A stretch of 64,000 nt of DNA. It comes from Natronobacterium gregoryi SP2. GTDB taxonomy: Archaea > Halobacteriota > Halobacteria > Halobacteriales > Natrialbaceae. Shown piece by piece: positions 1 through 7,912 of the stretch. The position numbers and the translations under genes were made by a program. Positions within the stretch are counted from its first letter, which is position 1. Each line of letters starts with the position of its first letter. The DNA is taken from NCBI RefSeq assembly GCF_000230715.2, contig NC_019792.1, positions 3,472,001 to 3,536,000 on the forward strand. The letters run 5' to 3'. The notes under the pieces were generated by a model. That model was not told the origin of the DNA. It made no database searches and saw nothing but the letters and a program-made list of their open reading frames with translations.

Positions 1-1180
1 GAGCTTTCTCTCCCGCATCTACATTATCGTAGTACTCTTCTGGGCGGTCAGACATCATCTCAACCGCCTCAATTCGCTCTTCTTGGACGTACTCAAGATG
101 GGTTCGAAGGTTATTGTCGAGCGTTGAAACTGTTGTTTCGCTACTTTCAGACGAGTTAGGGTCTTCAGCTACTATCGAAACTGAGTAACTATCATCACTA
201 CCTGTTTCCGCTATACTCGTTGTATCCGGTTCTGAAAGAGCGTCAGCGTCAGCATCTTCGTAGTGGTAGAGTGTTGCGTATACACCGTTCTCATGTTGTT
301 TATCAGGGTCTATTTGAAACACGAGGTCAGTACGCTCAGTGGCGTCAGTATCGCCTGTATTATCCCACGGGTCAGCGAATCCCGGGTCGTCGTCAGTCAT
401 TTCAACATCCTCGATAGCGGTGATGTATTCTAATTCTTCGCCAGCTTCCGTCGTCATCGTGTCTGTGACTAGTTCAGAATCACCAGTCACATCCACTGTA
501 ACATCCATCTGTCCACGGTAAAGGGTAGCAGTCCCTCTGTGGTATGTCGTTTGTGAGATTTGGATATCGTAGATATTATCTGCGTTATCGGCTTCTGAGG
601 TTGCTTGGTCCCAGTTATGATACTCAGACCAGAATTCATTGTGAGCCCCCACATCTTCGTGTTCTAAGTCACCGACGAAATTCCGATACGTGCTGTTGAA
701 ATAGTCCAGTATAGCGTTATTAGCTGCCACTTCTGCCTCAGATAACGGTTCGTCCTCGTAGCGGTGTTCAACAACCTCTTGTTCACCATCGGCAAAGGCG
801 AAATACGCGAGGTCTTCGTGGCGGTCGTCAGCCATGTCTCCACGGAGTTCGGCCCACATCTGGTCCAGCGAGGCGTGGTGATTGTATGCAGCTTGTTCTA
901 ACTCGAAGGCGTCACTAGCTTCATCGGGGTCATCTAAGTACGATGATGCCACACAATAAGCCCCCATCATAGCGCCCCCGCCAACTATCCAAGCGTAGGA
1001 ATTATCACATACTCCATCATCATCGTCCGCTACTGCTGTACCAGAGTGTGCATTAATTGACTCAGAAGAGTCTCCAATACCACTAAAACCGCCCATGAGA
1101 GGCATAGTGAACATGCTCAATGCCATCACGAGGGCAAATGTCACAGCCACTAGCCGTCGTCTTGTTTTTGTATATCTCAT
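1..1180 (-). CDS. Secreted envelope/spike-like protein of the integrated element (partial, 3' end outside window)
   Basis: An uninterrupted reading frame of at least 393 codons opens at an ATG at 1178-1180 and leaves the left edge. The N-terminus is a signal peptide: basic MRYTKTRRR, then a hydrophobic stretch to about residue 33. A glycine/alanine-rich hydrophobic patch (IVGGGAMMGAY) follows at about residues 65-75, and then a long acidic region rich in Asp, Glu and Thr. There is a helical block with AANNAILDYFNSTYRNF. This layout (signal, helical domain, acidic ectodomain) resembles haloarchaeal viral envelope/spike proteins, but the assignment is inferred from architecture. The gene directly behind a small two-helix membrane protein fits a VP3/VP4-like virion module. 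AT-richness matches the rest of the element. It could equally be another surface protein. Confidence 0.6.
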   Translation of the reverse strand, partial: MRYTKTRRRLVAVTFALVMALSMFTMPLMGGFSGIGDSSESINAHSGTAVADDDDGVCDNSYAWIVGGGAMMGAYCVASSYLDDPDEASDAFELEQAAYNHHASLDQMWAELRGDMADDRHEDLAYFAFADGEQEVVEHRYEDEPLSEAEVAANNAILDYFNSTYRNFVGDLEHEDVGAHNEFWSEYHNWDQATSEADNADNIYDIQISQTTYHRGTATLYRGQMDVTVDVTGDSELVTDTMTTEAGEELEYITAIEDVEMTDDDPGFADPWDNTGDTDATERTDLVFQIDPDKQHENGVYATLYHYEDADADALSEPDTTSIAETGSDDSYSVSIVAEDPNSSESSETTVSTLDNNLRTHLEYVQEERIEAVEMMSDRPEEYYDNVDAGEKA

Positions 1181-1200
1181 AAATTGAAAGTCACCCGTGT

Positions 1201-1401
1201 TTAAAGGTCGTCTACGAACCCTTTACCAGCCATCACAGCCGCTACAATACCAATCAGCACAAAGAACAACCCAATCACTTCACCGCCTGTATCAAGCCGT
1301 GACAGGAGTTCTACGCCGATATTCAGTTCTAAACCGTACAGTGCAACTACAATGCTATTGATTATAGCAAACACCTTTGTCGTTATGTCATCTAAACTCA
1401 T
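1201..1401 (-). CDS. Small two-helix membrane protein (66 aa), possible virion membrane protein
   Basis: This is a 66-residue protein with two hydrophobic helices (about residues 8-30 and 42-60, the second VIGLFFVLIGIVAAVMAG) and a short polar loop. It lies 20 bp upstream of the envelope-like gene on the same strand, so the two probably share a transcript. Small membrane proteins encoded just before the spike are typical of pleolipovirus-like modules, which is the basis for the suggestion. No enzyme motif is present. A TATA-like AT-rich stretch (taatacatatg) lies just upstream of the ATG. Confidence 0.55.
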   Translation of the reverse strand: MSLDDITTKVFAIINSIVVALYGLELNIGVELLSRLDTGGEVIGLFFVLIGIVAAVMAGKGFVDDL

Positions 1402-1896
1402 AATGCATTTAATACATATGAGAGCTAAGAATAAATGTCTATGGTCGGATGGATAGTAGTGTGAATTAAACTGGTTAGCTACTACAGTTGAAAAGCGGGG
1501 AGAGAACGGGCGTGAACGGGATATTCACCCGCGAAATCAACAAGGCAGGGCTTTTGAGTTTGACACAGATTCCAGACGTATGACGAACGAGGAGCCCTGA
1601 AACAGACGTACACAGTTCGAATCAGTATTTAACACATCACCTCCAACATAAACTTGGATGGCAAACCCTAAAGGACTTGTCACGATTTGAAATGCATCTC
1701 TCCGACAGGGCCGCACCGCAATTTCGATTCAAGAAGGAAAGTCGGTCTCTGCCTAGAAGGAGTGGAACCCCACCTGTAGGAGACCGGGGGAAGTCCACCT
1801 CGTGGAAGGTCGTGGAGACCTCCAGAAAACTGTAGGTAAGAGAGCTAGGACACAGTGAGGAATCTCCTGTTGGAAACTCGTGGACACCAAAAATAG
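1402..1896. other. Gene-free stretch with strong predicted secondary structure
   Basis: I see no convincing gene here. The only long frame (1637-1918, minus) has no family features and overlaps the end of the next gene. From about 1735 to 1840 the sequence is dense in complementary pieces: GGTCTC against GAGACC, GTGG against CCAC, and TCCAC-ctc-GTGGA. It also contains repeated purine-rich words. A structured RNA or a cis-acting replication/packaging site is possible. Nothing identifies which. Confidence 0.3.
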
Positions 1897-2322
1897 CTAA
1901 TTCCAAGTCTCTTCCCACGAGCTAGGGAAATCTGGGTGGTCTTCGAGAAGACCTCGATGCTGTGCCAGACTCAGATACTCTACCCGGTATCTGTGAACGC
2001 AGATGTTTGACTCCTCGTGACCCACAAAATCACCATACCCACCACACGAGCAAGATTTCGAAACCCTCGTGAACGGACCTCGTTGCTCATATTCAACGGT
2101 CCATGAGTCCTTAGTCCAGTCATTGCTATATCGCTTCTTCACATCATTGTAAACCTGATATCGGTAGACAGTATACTCTTCCACCTCGTGTGAATCTTCA
2201 TTGTTCTGTTCTTGTTCTTGCTCTAATGGTTGTTCTTCTACTTCAGATTCAAGAGCTTCCAATGTCGATGGCTTCTCTGGATGATACCAGACGTTCTTTT
2301 CTGAATTATATTCCCAAGACAT
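1897..2322 (-). CDS. SWIM-type zinc-finger protein (141 aa)
   Basis: This acidic 141-residue protein has a C-terminal CxCx(n)CxH arrangement (SCSCGG, then NICVHRY about 14 residues later), which is the signature of a SWIM zinc finger. Such domains bind DNA or protein and are frequent in haloarchaeal plasmids and viruses. The N-terminal half is low-complexity Glu/Gln (EEQPLEQEQEQNNED). It is read away from the 2691 regulator, and the 370 bp between them could hold promoters for both. Role unknown; a regulator or replication accessory protein is plausible. Confidence 0.6.
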   Translation of the reverse strand: MSWEYNSEKNVWYHPEKPSTLEALESEVEEQPLEQEQEQNNEDSHEVEEYTVYRYQVYNDVKKRYSNDWTKDSWTVEYEQRGPFTRVSKSCSCGGYGDFVGHEESNICVHRYRVEYLSLAQHRGLLEDHPDFPSSWEETWN

Positions 2323-2690
2323 ACTGTACTATAGGATATGAATCCCTATTGGCTTGTTCCCGGATGAATCCAAACCTGCGGTGCGCTGCATTTCTATGTG
2401 GATAGACGGTCCTCTTGTAGCAGACCTGAACCCCCACACTTGCGCTAGAGCTGTAAGTCAATCTGTTTCTCCCAGAGTTGAACCCCTAATACTGTTCCTG
2501 CATGAACTGAACCCCATATTCTTCTTTAGACACACCGGGGGTTCCACTAGCGGTGTCGTACTCGGAAATTCAGTCTCATCAAGTCCAAAATCCACACTCA
2601 AGAATCAAGACTCCAGATGACTCTTTAACGGTCTAAATTAAGGGAGTTTCAGCCCAACACCAATATTCCTCAAATATCATAAATACATAC
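2323..2690. other. Intergenic region between divergent genes
   Basis: This 368-bp AT-rich spacer separates two divergent genes of the element. Short plus-strand frames at 2354-2620 and 2190-2405 have no recognisable features and overlap the SWIM gene. An AT-rich segment (aaatatcataaatacatac) just before the 2691 start looks like a TATA region. Nothing else stands out. Confidence 0.4.
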
Positions 2691-3212
2691 ATGGCACGAA
2701 CAACGAAATTAGATAAATATCACGATAAACGGAGCTATCTCCAAGTACTCAATGCGATTCATGAGTGCGACGGCTCGGCTTCAAAGTCTTTTCTCAGGGA
2801 TAATACAGCAGACGATATTAATGGTCAGCAAATCCGGAACCGATTGAAAAACCTCCAACAAGACGGTCTCGTTGAATTAAAACAAGAGGAATCCAACACC
2901 GGGGAAGGAAACCCATACGTAGCGAACCTGACCGACGAATCTGTACGCCTAATTTCTGAAGGGTTACTGTTCGAGACCAAATCCGAACTGGAACAAGAAA
3001 CCACTGTAGAAGACCTACAAGAAGAGCTTCAAGAGGAACGGCAGCGGCGTAGAAGTACTGAAGAACGTGTGGACGAACTCGAAGAGACCCTAATCAGATA
3101 CTCTGCTGCTTTAGTAGCACTCCAGAAAATCATAGCAGACGAAAATGATATTAGTCGAGAAGAAATCAACCAACGTCGGGAAGTAGAAATCCAAAAGCGA
3201 ATAGAAAACTAA
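2691..3212 (+). CDS. Winged-helix DNA-binding protein with C-terminal coiled coil (173 aa)
   Basis: The first ~90 residues look like a winged helix: a helical start, then IRNRLKNLQQDGLVELK as the recognition helix and wing, then a YVANLTDESVRLI strand. Residues ~95-165 form a charged coiled coil (EDLQEELQEERQRRRSTEERVDELEE) with heptads, suggesting a dimer. This architecture is common in haloarchaeal element-encoded regulators. It faces the operon of tiny genes tail to tail, with 5 bp between the stop codons, and may control the element's own promoters. Confidence 0.6.
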   Translation: MARTTKLDKYHDKRSYLQVLNAIHECDGSASKSFLRDNTADDINGQQIRNRLKNLQQDGLVELKQEESNTGEGNPYVANLTDESVRLISEGLLFETKSELEQETTVEDLQEELQEERQRRRSTEERVDELEETLIRYSAALVALQKIIADENDISREEINQRREVEIQKRIEN

Positions 3213-3217
3213 CCGTC

Positions 3218-3340
3218 TCACTCTTCCACCAATCGAAGCTCTTCTTCTGTTAGAACTTCTTCAGCTTCATCTTCCCATAGCTCGAAGACTTCTTCCGGGT
3301 TCTTGATTCCAGCATCTCCGGGGGACCGACTCGCACTCAT
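3218..3340 (-). CDS. 40-aa acidic protein, last gene of the tiny-gene operon
   Basis: The 40-codon frame begins at an ATG (3338-3340) that overlaps the stop codon of the preceding gene in an ATGA arrangement, so translation is probably coupled. The product is acidic (EEVFELWEDEAEEVLTEEEL), predicted helical, and has no recognised domain. Confidence rests on the start/stop overlap and its place at the end of a tightly packed operon rather than on homology. Confidence 0.5.
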   Translation of the reverse strand: MSASRSPGDAGIKNPEEVFELWEDEAEEVLTEEELRLVEE

Positions 3341-3837
3341 GCATTATCACCCCGATTCAGTTCCCTGAATTCGTCTAGATTGTGTTTTTTAGCCTTTTTC
3401 CGGACAAGTTGTTCTACATCAGATTCATCTACAGGACCCTTGACAGCTTCTCTAATACATGTACGAAGGTCTCCCGAAGAATCGAGCAAGTCTGTCCACT
3501 CTGTTGCGTTTACTTGACCAACAATGTACTCAGCACGGTGTGAACCCATCCATTTGACATTTTGTAATCCACGGACGATATCCGCCTGAATCACAGCCTC
3601 ATTGTTTTCTCGTGGGTAAATCCGAGTGTTGAAGGAAGCTATTCTGAATCCTTCTTCCCAGTCGTATTCTCCACTTTGAGACAAATCATTACCCTCGCAC
3701 AGAGGGCAATGAGCGTAATCATAGTATTCTATCGGCACTAACACAACATCCTCTGAGCAGGATGGATTGTCACACTCATACTCGTACAATGCTTCTCGGT
3801 CTCGAAAGTCGCTATTAGGTCGTTCATCTCGTATCAT
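3337..3837 (-). CDS. Zinc-ribbon protein of unknown function (166 aa)
   Basis: The N-terminal third holds two Cys pairs (CDNPSC and CPLC, residues ~22-48) that would form a zinc ribbon. The remainder mixes helices and strands and matches no family I recognise. It is the longest member of an operon of overlapping small genes, with its start overlapping the stop of the 31-codon gene and its stop overlapping the next start. It may bind nucleic acid, but that is inferred only from the ribbon. Confidence 0.6.
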   Translation of the reverse strand: MIRDERPNSDFRDREALYEYECDNPSCSEDVVLVPIEYYDYAHCPLCEGNDLSQSGEYDWEEGFRIASFNTRIYPRENNEAVIQADIVRGLQNVKWMGSHRAEYIVGQVNATEWTDLLDSSGDLRTCIREAVKGPVDESDVEQLVRKKAKKHNLDEFRELNRGDNA

Positions 3838-3929
3838 TTTGAATCACCTGAGTTAACTTCAGACGGCCAGACAGACTCCGTATCAACTATATCACGGCGA
3901 AGCCGTGCGTGGAATTGATACTCACTCAT
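3834..3929 (-). CDS. 31-aa basic/acidic micro-protein
   Basis: A 31-codon frame starts at an ATG (3927-3929) inside the last codons of the upstream gene and ends in a TGA that overlaps the ATG of the zinc-ribbon gene. Overlaps at both ends argue that it is translated as part of the polycistron. The sequence begins MSEYQFHARLRRDI and has no known domain. It could act mainly as a coupling leader for the next gene. Confidence 0.4.
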   Translation of the reverse strand: MSEYQFHARLRRDIVDTESVWPSEVNSGDSK

Positions 3930-4173
3930 CGAACATCACCGAAAGTTCGACATAATAGTTTTCAGCGTCGTCAGAAGTGTTATCTATAATTCCGCCATGT
4001 CCACCCATTTGTAGATGTTCACCGGAATCCAACACTACTACTTTCGTCGTTCCTTGATTCTTCTCAAATGTATCATAGACCACGTGTGGCCATGCTGTTT
4101 GTTCATCAAGACCAGCGACCACAATATCTCCTTCAGTAGCCTCTTCTATGGCTTCGTAACCGACTTGAGTCAT
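3922..4173 (-). CDS. Hypothetical small beta-rich protein (83 aa)
   Basis: This 83-residue protein is predicted mostly strand (TEGDIVVAGLDE, TTKVVVLDSGEHLQ) with a Gly/His-rich turn (MGGHGGIID). It starts at an ATG overlapping the stop of the 40-aa gene upstream and ends within the start of the 31-aa gene. I do not recognise the family. Composition and position place it with the accessory genes of the element. Confidence 0.5.
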   Translation of the reverse strand: MTQVGYEAIEEATEGDIVVAGLDEQTAWPHVVYDTFEKNQGTTKVVVLDSGEHLQMGGHGGIIDNTSDDAENYYVELSVMFDE

Positions 4174-4292
4174 ACTACCACCTCAGCGTCGTCTTCTGGA
4201 ACTATCATCCAGCCCGAATCTCGTTCAATCGCCTGTTCAACACTGTCCTCAAACGCCGTACATCGGTCGTCTGGAGCATATTTTTCAAACAT
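4170..4292 (-). CDS. 40-aa protein, first gene of the tiny-gene operon
   Basis: The frame starts at an ATG at 4290-4292, and its TGA overlaps the ATG of the next gene (ATGA), the same coupling as in the rest of the run. The product (MFEKYAPDDRCTAFEDSVEQ...) is acidic and without a recognised domain. It opens the operon that runs down to 3218. About 100 bp of AT-rich sequence lies upstream, before the divergent 4390 regulator. Confidence 0.45.
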   Translation of the reverse strand: MFEKYAPDDRCTAFEDSVEQAIERDSGWMIVPEDDAEVVV

Positions 4293-4389
4293 CGCATTTA
4301 GAAAATAACTTACAAAGAATAAAGGTGTTACCCGAGCCATATAGGTGGGTTAGGACAACACTTTAGTTCATAGAAAACAAGTAAATAAT

Positions 4390-4602
4390 ATGGTGAAAAG
4401 AGACGAAGCATGGCACACAGCACTGTACTTATTGAATACAGAAGGAAGCATCACAAGTACCGAAATCGCCAGAAACACCAGTGTTAGCGTTCACACGGCT
4501 AACGATGTCCTTCGGTACATGGAACGGCAAGGATACGTTCAGCGGGAAACACAACTCCATGAAACGTTCCATGTGAATGAAGAACACTACATCTTTGAAT
4601 AG
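4390..4602 (+). CDS. Winged helix-turn-helix regulator (70 aa)
   Basis: This short protein is almost entirely a winged helix: a first helix (AWHTALYLLNTE), a helix-turn-helix (ITSTEIARNTSVSVHTANDVLRYM) and a wing (GYVQRETQLHETFHV). It is divergent from the tiny-gene operon, with about 100 bp between starts, so autoregulation and control of that operon are likely. The AT-rich run (acaagtaaataat) just before the ATG fits a promoter with a leaderless transcript. Confidence 0.65.
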   Translation: MVKRDEAWHTALYLLNTEGSITSTEIARNTSVSVHTANDVLRYMERQGYVQRETQLHETFHVNEEHYIFE

Positions 4603-4677
4603 CTCTTTTTCGCCCGTGATTGTTCCTCAGGACAAGAATAGACTCGTAGACCTATCTCTTCAGTTCATACTCGGGTT

Positions 4678-4693
4678 TTCACCCTTGGGTGAA
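4678..4693. terminator. Hairpin between convergent genes
   Basis: A perfect 7-bp inverted repeat (TTCACCC-tt-GGGTGAA) lies between the end of the 4390 regulator and the convergent end of the MCM gene. Archaeal termination mostly depends on T-runs, and only short T-runs flank this site, so the role as a bidirectional terminator is a modest inference from placement. Confidence 0.35.
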
Positions 4694-4748
4694 GGGTTTC
4701 CATCAAAACAATCTACAAAACTCCCTCAGAAACGAATTTCAAAGGAAT

Positions 4749-6944
4749 TCAATCTATGACGCCGAACCCTTTATCATTCTTCCACAATTTGTCTCCGACG
4801 AGTTTTTGGAGGGAAGCGTCCACCCGGTAATCTGGTATGTCATATTGTTCGTCAGCCTGTTTGTAGATGTTCTCAGGAGGAACAACATTTTTCGTCTGAT
4901 TCAGGGCCTCAACTATTTCGTATACTTGTTCTTTTTCTTGTTTCTGTGAAGCGGATTCGCCAGAATTCAGTAGACCTTTGTCGAGATTACCATATTGGTC
5001 CTCAGCCACCATTTCTAAACTAGCCATTATCATGTTCATTGCTCGCTCAACATCTCGCACACCGATTTCCTCGGATAACCTTATTCGTGCGGATGCTTGT
5101 GATAGACGACGGAGGCTTTCTCCATCTCTTGCATCAACACTAATCCTGCCTTCATCTCGCTCTGATTTCTTCCGTAATTCCTTATAATATTCATCGAATA
5201 AAGCGTAGGATTCACCAGTGAATTCTGGTTGGTATTGTCGTGCGACTGCGACGTATTTCTGGATGAAATCATAATCGAAATAGTCGTTTTCATCAGGGTC
5301 GTGGTCGTTCCCGGGAGCATATTTGGACATGACTGCCGTGTCTTTATCCTCATCTACTTTATCTACAAACGGCACTATCAAGTCAAAGCGAGATAGCATC
5401 GAGGGAACTATATCTATCTGCTCCGGAAACGGCTCGTATAGATTGAAATGGGTGTCTATAGGATTTGCAGTGGCTACAGTAGCTGTTTCTGCTTTTAGTT
5501 CAGCAGAGATATTTGCAGCTTGCTTCGTAACCGTTCCATTTTCCATGGGGCCATGTAGAACATCTACGATACCGTCATCAGCCTTATCAAGCTCATCGAG
5601 GAAGACTACCCCCTCATCAGCAGCAACATAAGCTCCACCAGATACCACCCACTCGTCACTCCCGAATCTTTCTTCTCGGTCTACTGTCGCTGTAAGGCCA
5701 ACTTCTGTCGTAGACCGAGAATTGACTTCAATACCTACTGGAGAGATATCGACTGCTGCTCTGGCGATTTGAGTTTTTCCAGTTGCAGGACCGCCCACGA
5801 AAAAGATATTGATGTAGTTTCGTTCATCGACATCATTAATGTCGTTTCCGCCGACCAACTGCATCAGAACTGCTTTCTTCGCTAGCTCCTCCTGCGAATA
5901 ATCCTCTCCATCAATAGGCTCAGTAGATATGGTCGGTGCGATACTGTCCGCCAATCTTTGGAAAATTTCTGGGTCTTCAGATAACTCTTCAATTTCTTCT
6001 CGCTCTTCATCAGTCACTTCTACCTTTTCGTAATCATCTCCGTTGCGGTCAAGACCTACAATATGCAGATGGTAGTTCCCTCGTGGCCCTTGGACACTAT
6101 CATCTATTTCACAAATAGCCGCTATGGAAACTTCATCCCCAGTCTGAACATTTTCGACTAACGGTTTATCCAGACTAGCTGTAATGTCTTCAGGTGTATT
6201 CTTCGAACTATATTTGTGCATATCTTGAACAACAGCTTCCTGTGAAGTGATGTAATCCATGTGTTCGTCATCGACCACTATATTACCACTACAATTCTCT
6301 ACATCACAAGATTCGGGTTCATCTACATGCCCAGCAAACCTATCTTGCCACACTGTTTGTTCTTCTGTGCAAGCTGGACACCTTCCCCGAACTCGGTAGA
6401 GCAAGGGATAGGATGCTGAAAGCGACGAAATCTTAACGTCGAGTGAAATCAACTTGTAGTCGTGTTTTGGCGACCGAATGTTTTCGATACTTGTAGTCGG
6501 CTCTTCTGGGAGGTCTCCAATGACGGCATCTACATACGGGTCCTCACGGACTAATCGAAGGGCGTAAGTCGCACACTGCATCGCTGCGACAGGATTATTA
6601 GCGAACATCCAACGTATCCACCAAACAGACTCGATATCTTCCCACTCGATGTAATCATCATCCTTATCCTGCCAATACGTCATCCACATCGCAACACTCA
6701 TATCATTTACGAGTGGTTCACCGTATTGTTCTGGCATATATTTAGCTTTATTTGACTTCCTATACTGTTCTTTAAGTTCATCCACCTCTTCATCCCACTC
6801 ATTTTCATCAAAATACCAGTCAAAATATTCAACTGCGATAGTAACTGAATACGGCGAAACATCATCTATTTCGTATTTATCATCGCTTGTGTAACTATCC
6901 TTCACTGCGTCAGGGTAGTCTTCGAATGTTGGTCTTGTAATCAT
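4749..6944 (-). CDS. MCM-family replicative helicase encoded by the element (731 aa)
   Basis: The AAA+ core shows Walker A GGPATGKT (~residue 384), Walker B GVVFLDELDKAD (~445), the sensor-1 region ATVATANP (~492) and an MCM-type arginine-finger segment SRFDLIVPF (~516). After these comes the MCM sensor-2 block SLRRLSQASARIRLSEEI, and a C-terminal winged helix. The N-terminal part has a zinc ribbon (CPAC ... CDVENC, ~190-218) followed by the OB-fold region. The order is that of archaeal MCM, but the sequence is divergent and the N-terminal ~150 residues are unusually acidic. MCM hexamers unwind DNA at replication forks, so this copy probably replicates the element. The adjacent 780-bp non-coding region upstream of its start looks like the origin. 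Confidence 0.85.
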   Translation of the reverse strand: MITRPTFEDYPDAVKDSYTSDDKYEIDDVSPYSVTIAVEYFDWYFDENEWDEEVDELKEQYRKSNKAKYMPEQYGEPLVNDMSVAMWMTYWQDKDDDYIEWEDIESVWWIRWMFANNPVAAMQCATYALRLVREDPYVDAVIGDLPEEPTTSIENIRSPKHDYKLISLDVKISSLSASYPLLYRVRGRCPACTEEQTVWQDRFAGHVDEPESCDVENCSGNIVVDDEHMDYITSQEAVVQDMHKYSSKNTPEDITASLDKPLVENVQTGDEVSIAAICEIDDSVQGPRGNYHLHIVGLDRNGDDYEKVEVTDEEREEIEELSEDPEIFQRLADSIAPTISTEPIDGEDYSQEELAKKAVLMQLVGGNDINDVDERNYINIFFVGGPATGKTQIARAAVDISPVGIEVNSRSTTEVGLTATVDREERFGSDEWVVSGGAYVAADEGVVFLDELDKADDGIVDVLHGPMENGTVTKQAANISAELKAETATVATANPIDTHFNLYEPFPEQIDIVPSMLSRFDLIVPFVDKVDEDKDTAVMSKYAPGNDHDPDENDYFDYDFIQKYVAVARQYQPEFTGESYALFDEYYKELRKKSERDEGRISVDARDGESLRRLSQASARIRLSEEIGVRDVERAMNMIMASLEMVAEDQYGNLDKGLLNSGESASQKQEKEQVYEIVEALNQTKNVVPPENIYKQADEQYDIPDYRVDASLQKLVGDKLWKNDKGFGVID

Positions 6945-7721
6945 GGTTTGGATTGTTTGTTTTCATAGTAGACGACCCAAACCAGAAGGATAGAACCGCA
7001 TGAACGAAAGCCCTATATACGTGGGTTTCGTAGTGTTACATGGGTAACGTCCTTGGTTTGGGCGTCCGACTTCTTCACTTCACCACTCGGGTTCCAGCCG
7101 AGTGGGACTTTGTTCAAATCGACCAGAGATGTCTGAAATTTTCCCGTATCTGGCTAGAAACATTATAGGTATATTAGTTTTTTGTTGAGAAGGATGGGCT
7201 GATATAACCATAATACAGTAAAACTAAACTATTGTATTTGAGTTCTACTCAGGGTGGGGGGTAGGGGGGCACCCAATAGGGCAAACACTGTCGTTCACAT
7301 ATGTCTAAGCGTATTCAGACCAGAAAATTCGATTTGAGCTTGGGGGTCCCCCCTCCCCCTCAACAGAATGTGTGTATCTAAGCTAATATTTTCCTTTTTC
7401 TATATACAAACATAATATATTTTATATAAAATAATATATAATTCGGAGGAACTAGGTAATATATAACCCAGCATAATAATGTGTGAGTTGAGATAATGGA
7501 ACTTGCTATAGACACATTTTTCTCTGGGGGGTAGGGGGGGCACCACATTGCAATAGAATATTGTTGTTTCAGAGCTTCTTCTCATTCAAATAGCCGTTTA
7601 AGCCCCTATCTATAGCCCCCCACCCCACCCCCCATTGAGCTATGTTTAGGTGGAGGTCTGGAAGCTCGGTTCAATGATGGTTCTCCCCTAAACCATTATT
7701 CTTATAAAATAACTATTATAT
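6945..7721. other. Candidate replication origin: AT-rich core with paired G-tract motifs
   Basis: There is no gene in this 777-bp stretch directly upstream of the MCM gene. It contains four runs of G or C: 7251-7274 (G on plus), 7341-7361 (C), 7525-7544 (G) and 7615-7634 (C). Two of them share GGGGGGTAGGGGGG followed by CACC. Between the second and third lies about 130 bp of nearly pure A/T (around 7380-7510), a natural unwinding element. Haloarchaeal origins carry G-strings next to initiator genes and an AT-rich unwinding element, so origin function is the best explanation. G-quadruplex formation is possible. The minus-strand frame 7400-7585 is a by-product of base composition. Confidence 0.6.
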
Positions 7722-7904
7722 ATGGATGGTAATAAAGTGAAAGAAGGGAGAAAAGAGTTGTTCGAATTGTTTGATGGAGTCCAACCCGGTGACACTGGAA
7801 AGTGCAGATGCAAAGTGTGTGGCCACATGACTCAAGCGAACAAATCAGGTCGCTACTCGAACATGTGGGAGCATGTGCTTTCAGAACATCCAGAGAAAGT
7901 GTAA
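7722..7904 (+). CDS. Single zinc-finger protein (60 aa)
   Basis: A 60-residue protein with one C2H2/BED-like finger: CKVCGHMT, then NMWEHVLSEH about 15 residues later. The N-terminal half is charged and helical. The start follows an AT-rich TATA-like run (ataaaataactattatat). It sits at the end of the origin candidate and may be an origin- or promoter-binding factor. Short haloarchaeal zinc-finger proteins of this kind are frequent on plasmids and viruses. Confidence 0.6.
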   Translation: MDGNKVKEGRKELFELFDGVQPGDTGKCRCKVCGHMTQANKSGRYSNMWEHVLSEHPEKV

Positions 7905-7912
7905 CGTCTGTT

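Noticed and set aside
1637-1918. 93-codon minus-strand gene
   Set aside because: It overlaps the end of the SWIM gene, has no recognisable features and crosses the structured region.
2354-2620. 88-codon gene in the divergent promoter region
   Set aside because: It has no features and would occupy the whole regulatory spacer.
7400-7585. 61-codon minus-strand gene in the A/T core
   Set aside because: The frame is a product of low complexity in the origin candidate.
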